Assembly: GCA_964483105.1 (NCBI GenBank)
Contig: CAYZZU010000001.1
Location: 62,001-126,000 of the forward strand
Direction of reading: 5' to 3'
Source of the DNA: CAYZZU01 sp964483105
Lineage (GTDB): Bacteria; CG2-30-53-67
DNA length: 64,000 nt
Position numbers and translations under genes: made by a program. Below the pieces are notes generated by a model that saw nothing but the letters and a program-made list of their open reading frames with translations, was not told where the DNA came from and searched no databases. Numbering within the stretch: the first letter of the stretch is position 1; the number at the start of each line of letters is the position of its first letter. Positions 58,775 through 64,000 of the stretch are shown here, piece after piece.

Positions 58775-59613
58775 AAGAGATCCCGTTCGACAGGATTGTG
58801 GACCAGGTCAGGGAGGTCTGTATCCAGGCAAACTGCGTGATTGGAGAGGATGTGTCTTCCGCGATTCGTCAGGCCCTGCGGAAGGAAGAGTCCCCCATCA
58901 GTCAGAAAATTCTGCGACAGATTCTCGAAAATCACAAGGTGGCAAAAGAGAAGGGTCTTCCCCTGTGCCAGGATACAGGTGTTGCGGTTTTCTTCGTTCA
59001 GCTCGGTCAGGATGTGCGTATTTCCGGAGGGCTTCTGGAAGACGCGATTCATCAGGGTGTACGCCTGGGATATTCCGAAGGATTCCTGAGAAAATCCATT
59101 GTAGCCAATCCGTTGACCCGAAGAAACACTGGAGATAATACTCCCGCCGTGATCCACCTCTCCCTCGTCCCGGGGGATCAGTTGAAGATCACTTTCTGCC
59201 CGAAAGGGGGGGGAAGTGAGAACATGAGCGCCATTTCGATGTTGAAACCGGCGGACGGCCTTTCCGGGGTTCGTCGTTTTGTGGTGAACGCCGTACGAAA
59301 GGCGGGGTCCAATCCTTGTCCTCCGGTGATTGTGGGCGTGGGAATCGGCGGGACCTTCGAGCAGTGCGCGCTGATGTCCAAGCGTGCCCTGACCCGTCCA
59401 CTGGGGAGTCCAAATCCCAAATTGGAATTGGCGCATCTCGAAGAGTCGTTCCTGGAGGAGATCAACAAGCTTGGGATCGGGGCCATGGGACTGGGAGGCA
59501 GCATCACCGCCCTGGCGGTCCATATCGAGACCGCTCCCTGTCATATCGCCTCACTGCCGGTGGCTGTCAATTTGAACTGTCATGCCTCCCGGCACGGAGA
59601 GATTGTCCTGTAA
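58771..59613 (+). CDS. Fumarate hydratase class I, alpha subunit
   Basis: A 280-residue TtdA/FumA N-terminal-type subunit. Motifs: KGLPLCQDTGVAVFFVQLGQ with a cluster Cys, NTGDNTPAVIHLSLVPGDQL, GGGSENMSAISMLKP, and LEL...GIGAMGLGGSITALAV with further Cys in ETAPCHIASLPVAVNLNCHA. It forms an oxygen-sensitive 4Fe-4S hydratase with the next gene. Could in principle be L(+)-tartrate dehydratase; TCA context favours fumarase. Confidence 0.93.
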   Translation: MKEIPFDRIVDQVREVCIQANCVIGEDVSSAIRQALRKEESPISQKILRQILENHKVAKEKGLPLCQDTGVAVFFVQLGQDVRISGGLLEDAIHQGVRLGYSEGFLRKSIVANPLTRRNTGDNTPAVIHLSLVPGDQLKITFCPKGGGSENMSAISMLKPADGLSGVRRFVVNAVRKAGSNPCPPVIVGVGIGGTFEQCALMSKRALTRPLGSPNPKLELAHLEESFLEEINKLGIGAMGLGGSITALAVHIETAPCHIASLPVAVNLNCHASRHGEIVL

Positions 59614-59626
59614 TGAGGGGGAAGGA

Positions 59627-60181
59627 ATGAACGAGCCGATCCGACTGCACACACCTCTCAAGGATGAAGACATCGAGCATCTCAATATCGGAGATGCCGT
59701 GCTGCTGAACGGTGTGGTTTATACGGCCCGGGATGCGGCCCACAAGCGGATGATCGACGTTCTGAAACAGGGGGAAGATCTTCCCTTTGATGTCAGGGGG
59801 CAGGTGATTTACTATGTGGGACCGTCTCCCGAACCGCGCGGAAGGGTGATCGGTTCCGCCGGTCCGACCACCTCCTACCGGATGGATTCCTATACGCCGG
59901 CCCTGCTCAAGCTCGGTTTGAAGGGGATGATTGGTAAGGGAGAACGTTCCAGGAAGGTGATCGAGAGCCTGGTGGAGAACCGGGCGGTCTATTTCATGGC
60001 GGTGGGGGGGGCTGCGGCCCTGCTCGCGGAGCGGATCCGGGAAAGCCGGATCATTGCCTATCCGGATCTCGGGACCGAAGCCGTCCGCCGGATCGTGCTG
60101 GAAAATTTCCCCGCGATCGTGGCCAATGATATTCACGGGAACGATCTGTTTCGCACAGGGTGGAAACGCTATCGACGCTGA
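59627..60181 (+). CDS. Fumarate hydratase class I, beta subunit
   Basis: A 184-residue beta subunit (NIGDAVLLNGVVYTARDAAH, SAGPTTSYRMDSYTPALLKL, GKGERSRKVIESL, FMAVGGAAALLAERI). ATG at 59627 follows GGGGGAAGGA; a longer frame starts inside the alpha gene at 59582. Last TCA gene of the operon. Confidence 0.94.
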   Translation: MNEPIRLHTPLKDEDIEHLNIGDAVLLNGVVYTARDAAHKRMIDVLKQGEDLPFDVRGQVIYYVGPSPEPRGRVIGSAGPTTSYRMDSYTPALLKLGLKGMIGKGERSRKVIESLVENRAVYFMAVGGAAALLAERIRESRIIAYPDLGTEAVRRIVLENFPAIVANDIHGNDLFRTGWKRYRR

Positions 60182-60248
60182 AACGGAACGGCAGGCATCC
60201 GCGGGATGCGTGCCGGGGGTTCCCGCCGTGATTTCCGTTTTGAAGGGG

Positions 60249-61709
60249 ATGGAGAGGCGGGCATTGTTGCGTCCGGCCGGTCGGGTAAGTCTTGTTCTTC
60301 TTTTTTCCGTTCTGGTATCCTGCGCTCTGAATCCGGTTACGGGACAGCAGGAGATCGCCCTGATTTCCGAGCAGCAGGAAATCGAGATCGGAAGAAACGC
60401 CGACCCGGACATATTGGAACGGTACGGCTATTATCCTGATTCCGTGCTTCAGGGTTACGTCCGAAGGATCGGAGAATCTCTGGCCCGGGTTTCAGATCGC
60501 CCGGGGATTTTTTACCATTTCAAGGTGCTGGATTCTCCAGTCGAAAACGCCTTCGCTCTTCCGGGCGGGTATATCTACGTGACCCGGGGAATTCTTGCCT
60601 CTCTGAACAGTGAAGCCGAACTGGCCGGGGTTCTGGGACACGAGATCGGCCATGTTTCCGCGCGCCATGCCGTACAACAGTTGACGGCCGTCTTCGGGCT
60701 TCAGCTTACCTCCATGATCCTTTCCAGAACGGTGCAAGGTGGGGAATCCTTTTCCCGGATCACCCGTTTTCTTCTCTCCGGAATCATGAAGGGGTATGGC
60801 CGGACCAAGGAGTTCCAGGCGGACCGTCTCGGGCAGAATTACATGTTTCGGGCCGGCTATGATCCCTATGCCGCCGTTGAGTTTCTTGCCGCGCTCCAGC
60901 GGACCGAGAAAAACCCGCTGGATCCGGTAACCCATTGGCTGGTTTCCACGCATCCCTATACAGCGGAACGGATTCAGCGGGCCGAAACCCATGCCCGTGA
61001 GCTGGACCCGGACCACCGGACGCAACTGGAAAACCGGGACCGTTATTACAGGAAAATTGACGGATTGGTCTACGGAGCCGGTGTCCGGGACGGGGTCTTC
61101 AGGAGAGGACGTTATCAGAACCGTTATTTCCGATTTTCCTGCAGGATCCCTCAAGGTTGGAAGCTGAAACTCGGTCGGGATGGGTGGACGGCGGAGTCTC
61201 CGGACCGGCTCCTGGGACTGAATCTTCGGTTTGTGCAGCTTGGGAATATCCTGGACGCGGAGTCTTTTGCCGTGATGATGGAAAAGAAGGCGGGATTGAG
61301 GCCGGGCGTCCTTTACGACCGGCGGGAACGGTCCGGTTTTCGGGCCGTGTTGATCCGGTACAGCATCCGCGGGAAAACCGGACCGGTCCGTCTGTACGGG
61401 GTGTATCTGGTTCGCGGAAAAATCGGTGCGGCCCTGCTTGGAACGGCACAGTCAGGATTCTCCAGCCGTCTTGAACAGGACGTCCGTTTTGTTTTCGACA
61501 GTATCCGTACCCTTTCCGTATCCGAGGCCCGGCAGGTTCCGGTGTTGCGGATCCGGATTCATAAGGTACGGGCGGGAGATTCTCTCCGGAGTCTGGCAGA
61601 GCGGTATCTGGGCGACCCCTCGAAAGGGAAGAAACTCGCCGAGATGAATGAAATGTTGCCGGGGCAGGTCCTGGTGCCCGGAACCGAAATCAAGGTGATC
61701 GCCTACTGA
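60249..61709 (+). CDS. M48 metalloprotease lipoprotein with C-terminal LysM domain
   Basis: A 486-residue protein. Signal with lipobox VLVSC (about residue 22), then the Ca. N-terminal segment NPVTGQQEIALISEQQEIEI, zinc motif GVLGHEIGHVSARHAVQQL, and EFQADRLG as the third ligand, as in BepA/LoiP-type periplasmic proteases. The C-terminal about 50 residues form a LysM fold (IHKVRAGDSLRSLAERYLG, LVPGTEIKVI). BepA has TPRs instead; here LysM may tether the protease to peptidoglycan. The start is uncertain because the ribosome site is weak. Confidence 0.88.
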   Translation: MERRALLRPAGRVSLVLLFSVLVSCALNPVTGQQEIALISEQQEIEIGRNADPDILERYGYYPDSVLQGYVRRIGESLARVSDRPGIFYHFKVLDSPVENAFALPGGYIYVTRGILASLNSEAELAGVLGHEIGHVSARHAVQQLTAVFGLQLTSMILSRTVQGGESFSRITRFLLSGIMKGYGRTKEFQADRLGQNYMFRAGYDPYAAVEFLAALQRTEKNPLDPVTHWLVSTHPYTAERIQRAETHARELDPDHRTQLENRDRYYRKIDGLVYGAGVRDGVFRRGRYQNRYFRFSCRIPQGWKLKLGRDGWTAESPDRLLGLNLRFVQLGNILDAESFAVMMEKKAGLRPGVLYDRRERSGFRAVLIRYSIRGKTGPVRLYGVYLVRGKIGAALLGTAQSGFSSRLEQDVRFVFDSIRTLSVSEARQVPVLRIRIHKVRAGDSLRSLAERYLGDPSKGKKLAEMNEMLPGQVLVPGTEIKVIAY

Positions 61710-61802
61710 AACCGATCTTTTTGTAGCCGCGGGCGCGGGAGGCGGGGCTCGGAAGGTTCCCCGGATTTTCATGTACGGTGATGTCCTGGTGAAAGGAGTC
61801 AG

Positions 61803-63737
61803 ATGAACTACACAGGGATGAAGGCGGGGGTTCAGCGTGGTCTGGTCGGAGGGATTCTCCTGGGTCTGTTTCTGCTTCTGTCCTGTACGACGGTCCGTTC
61901 CCCTCTCCGGACCGGAGACGTCTCCTTTCCCGCCGGTGTTCGGGCCTATCAGAGTGGTCGATACCGGGATGCGGCGCGTTCGTTCACGGCTTTTATCGAG
62001 AACCATCCCGGTGATCCGCGTCTCGCGGAGGCGCTGTTGAAACTGGGAGAGTCTCTAAGTGTGCTGAAGGAAAAAAACCGCGTCCGTGAGGTGCTCAGCC
62101 GCTTGATCCACGATTTTCCCGGAACGGAGGAGGCGGAGCGGGGGAGGCTTCTCCTTGCCGGTGTGCTGTTTGAAGGGGGAGACGCCCAAGAGGCATTGGC
62201 TGTACTGCGGACTCTCTTTCGTAAGGTCCGAAGTCCGGAGGTGAAGGCCGGGGCCTATCTCCTCCGGGGACGGATCCTTTTGAAGAAAGGTGAGACGGGG
62301 TTGGCCCTCTCCCAGTTTAAAAAGAGCCTTCTTGTATCCGGAGAGGGGAAAGAGAACCGTTCTTTCTATCATCAAATGGTCAAGGCCCTGGACGCGAGCT
62401 TGCCGGATCAGGATCTTAAGCGGTACGTTGATGAGAATCCGCATGGTTTTCCGGGTGATCTGTCACTCTATGTTCTGGGAATGCGCGCCTGGAAGGCCGG
62501 GGATTTAAACCGGGCATCACGGATTTTTGTGGATTTCTCCGATGCCTTTCCGGGGCACCCTCTCCTCGAAGATGCACGAAGATTCATGAACCGGGGGGTC
62601 CTCATGCAGGCGCTCTCCCCGGTCCGGCTCGGATGTATTCTCCCTCTTTCCGGCCCGTTGAAGGAAATCGGCAACCAGGTTCTTCAGGGGATTCAGCTCT
62701 CTCTGGATCGTTTTAACGGGATGTTTCAGGAAGAAAAAGTCGGTCTGCTTGTCAAGGATTCGGGCGGAGATGCGTTCCGGGCAAAAATGGAGATGGAGGA
62801 ACTGGCCCGGGACCCGGACGTGTTGGCCGTCATCGGTCCTCTGACCAGCCGGGCGGTGGTCGAGTCGGTCCCGGTGGCGGAAGAGCACCATCTACCCCTG
62901 ATCACGCCGGCTGCCACGGCTGATGGGATCGGAGGGTTAGGGGACGATATCTTCAGAAACGCCATGACCAATGCCTCTCAGGGAAGGGCCATAGCCCGGT
63001 ATGCGGTGGAAGAACTCGGGTTGCACTATTTTGTGGTGCTGTATCCCGACGACCGGTATGGAACGGAACTTGCCGATGTTTTTTCAGAAGAGATCATTCA
63101 GCTCGGTGGAGAGATTCTTTGTCAGGTTTCCTATAAACGGGGGTCCGTGGATTTCAAGCCGGAGATCAGGAAGATCATAGAGGTGGATATGGAGGGGATC
63201 CTCTCCCGCAACGCCGATATGATTTCCCTGGATGACTACAGCAAGGAGGAGTGGTTCAGGAATTATTTCCCGAGTTTTGATGCGATTTATCTTCCCGGCT
63301 ATGCCGAGGACGTTGGATTGATTGTCCCCCAACTGGCCTACTATAATGTGGAACCGGTGCAATTGCTCGGCAGCCATCGCTGGAATTCCATGGAGTTGAT
63401 TCGCCGCGGAGAACAGTACGTGGAAGGCGCTGTTTTTACGGACGGATTCTTTGTGAACAGCCCGCATACGGATATCTCCGAATTCGTGGACCGGTATCGC
63501 CGTTTCTCCGGGGAGGATCCCACCCTCTTTTCGGCGCAGGCCTATGACTCCTCGGAAATGATTCTGCAGGTTCTCTTCAATGGGGCACGTTCCCGGGAGG
63601 GAATCCGGGAGGGGCTTCTGGCAATCCAGAATTTTCCCGGAGTTTCGGGATTGACCCGTGTCCTCCCCTCCGGGGAGATGGAAAAGGAACTCTTTCTGAT
63701 CCGGGTGAATGAGGGAGGATTCCAACAGATCAATTAA
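61803..63737 (+). CDS. LppC/LpoA-like lipoprotein with TPR and periplasmic-binding-protein fold
   Basis: A 644-residue lipoprotein (lipobox FLLLSC at about residue 28). N-terminal tetratricopeptide-like repeats (YQSGRYRDAARSFTAFIENH; RLAEALLKLGESL; AYLLRGRILLKKGETGLALS) occupy about residues 40-260. From about 275 a type I periplasmic binding fold follows (RLGCILPLSGPLKEIGNQVL, DVLAVIGPLTSRAVVESVPV, YFVVLYPDDRYGTELADVFS, DAIYLPGYAEDVGLIVPQLA). This is the LpoA-like layout of penicillin-binding-protein activators; the exact role is inferred. Confidence 0.85.
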   Translation: MNYTGMKAGVQRGLVGGILLGLFLLLSCTTVRSPLRTGDVSFPAGVRAYQSGRYRDAARSFTAFIENHPGDPRLAEALLKLGESLSVLKEKNRVREVLSRLIHDFPGTEEAERGRLLLAGVLFEGGDAQEALAVLRTLFRKVRSPEVKAGAYLLRGRILLKKGETGLALSQFKKSLLVSGEGKENRSFYHQMVKALDASLPDQDLKRYVDENPHGFPGDLSLYVLGMRAWKAGDLNRASRIFVDFSDAFPGHPLLEDARRFMNRGVLMQALSPVRLGCILPLSGPLKEIGNQVLQGIQLSLDRFNGMFQEEKVGLLVKDSGGDAFRAKMEMEELARDPDVLAVIGPLTSRAVVESVPVAEEHHLPLITPAATADGIGGLGDDIFRNAMTNASQGRAIARYAVEELGLHYFVVLYPDDRYGTELADVFSEEIIQLGGEILCQVSYKRGSVDFKPEIRKIIEVDMEGILSRNADMISLDDYSKEEWFRNYFPSFDAIYLPGYAEDVGLIVPQLAYYNVEPVQLLGSHRWNSMELIRRGEQYVEGAVFTDGFFVNSPHTDISEFVDRYRRFSGEDPTLFSAQAYDSSEMILQVLFNGARSREGIREGLLAIQNFPGVSGLTRVLPSGEMEKELFLIRVNEGGFQQIN

Positions 63738-63741
63738 CGCC

Positions 63742-64000
63742 ATGGATATCTGGAGTTACATGGATACCGGGGCCTCCGATGCGGGGTTCAACATGGCTGT
63801 GGATGAGATGCTTCTCCATGGGATGAGGGCGCCTCATGCCAGACCCGTGCTCCGATTCTATGCCTGGTCGGTGCCCGCCATCACGGTGGGGTATTTTCAG
63901 GATGTCCTGCGTGATTTTCATTTCGATGAATGTCAGAAACGGGGCTGGGATGTGGTTCGGCGTCTTACCGGCGGCCGGGCTGTGTTTCATGACGACGAAT
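63742..64000 (+). CDS. lplA: Lipoate-protein ligase A family, N-terminal part (cut by window end)
   Basis: The frame is open to the right edge (86 codons). It begins MDIWSYMDTGASDAGFNMAV and includes RFYAWSVPAITVGYFQD and VVRRLTGGRAVFHDDE, the lipoyl/biotin ligase family motif (RRxTGGRAVFH). ATG at 63742 lies 4 nt after the preceding stop. LplA would charge lipoyl domains, but whether it is a ligase or an octanoyltransferase (LipM type) cannot be told from this fragment. Confidence 0.85.
   Translation, partial: MDIWSYMDTGASDAGFNMAVDEMLLHGMRAPHARPVLRFYAWSVPAITVGYFQDVLRDFHFDECQKRGWDVVRRLTGGRAVFHDDE

Noticed and set aside
1..64000. CRISPR arrays, rRNA and tRNA genes
   Set aside because: No regularly spaced repeats and no tRNA- or rRNA-like sequence were seen on either strand.

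Overview
The window is a GC-rich bacterial chromosome segment of deltaproteobacterial type (Desulfobacterota/Desulfuromonadota-like). Pointers to this are the order pilQ-aroC-aroB, a paired DUF507 gene set, an alternative complex III (ACIII) with multihaem cytochromes, rubrerythrin plus desulfoferrodoxin, ferredoxin-dependent 2-oxoacid oxidoreductase, ETF:quinone oxidoreductase, a Re-citrate-synthase-like enzyme beside icd/mdh/fumarase, and what looks like a selenoprotein. The set suggests an anaerobe or microaerophile with respiratory electron transport. The species cannot be named from sequence alone.

Layout. 1-3.4 kb: end of pilQ, then aroC-aroB. 3.4-4.7 kb: der (minus). 5.2-6.7 kb: oxidative-stress trio (rubrerythrin, ferritin-like protein, superoxide reductase). 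6.8-9.3 kb: korAB. 9.4-16.9 kb (minus): ACIII operon, divergent from a pentahaem cytochrome at 17.1 kb across a palindromic operator region. 17.9-18.5 kb: slyD (minus) with a terminator-like hairpin in its leader. 18.7-22.0 kb: small DUF2892 membrane protein with an in-frame TGA, followed by two histidine kinases; a CheY-like regulator converges on them. 22.7-26.4 kb: ETF-QO, tilS, hpt. 26.7-35.2 kb: a dense ftsH-folP-cdaA-cdaR-glmM-pdxJ-nnr operon (c-di-AMP synthesis and cell-wall precursor control). 35.3-37.7 kb: outer-membrane protein, CBS protein, tsaE, two DUF507 genes. 37.7-42.9 kb (minus): DUF2155 lipoprotein, argJ, argC, rpsI, rplM, MBL hydrolase, dtd.

43.0-47.3 kb is an AT-richer accessory island. 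It looks like a decayed integron: an integron-integrase N-terminal fragment, the 3' end of a group II intron, and cassettes separated by attC-like sites. The cassettes carry a nucleotidyltransferase, two RelE-type toxin-antitoxin pairs and a membrane protein. A leaderless HigBA-type pair and a palindromic MITE-like element follow. 47.3-48.1 kb holds three small Cys-rich proteins (ferredoxin, DUF6485, zinc ribbon). 48.3-54.1 kb: glyQ, glyS, ppdK. 54.4-60.2 kb: a strong regulated promoter and a TCA operon (Re-citrate-synthase-like enzyme fused to a Cache/PDC-like sensor domain, icd, mdh, two-subunit class I fumarase). 60.2-64.0 kb: M48 metalloprotease-LysM lipoprotein, LppC-like lipoprotein, and the start of a lipoate-ligase-family gene.

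The best candidates for something new are: (1) the DUF2892 gene at 18683-18883, where TGA replaces the family's conserved Cys, is followed at the right distance by a perfect 7-bp SECIS-like hairpin, and whose extended frame ends 2 nt before the sensor kinase start; (2) the sensor-domain fusion on the Re-citrate-synthase-like enzyme; (3) an ACIII operon without separate actE but with a cytochrome c domain fused to an unfamiliar membrane protein; (4) the decayed toxin-antitoxin integron.
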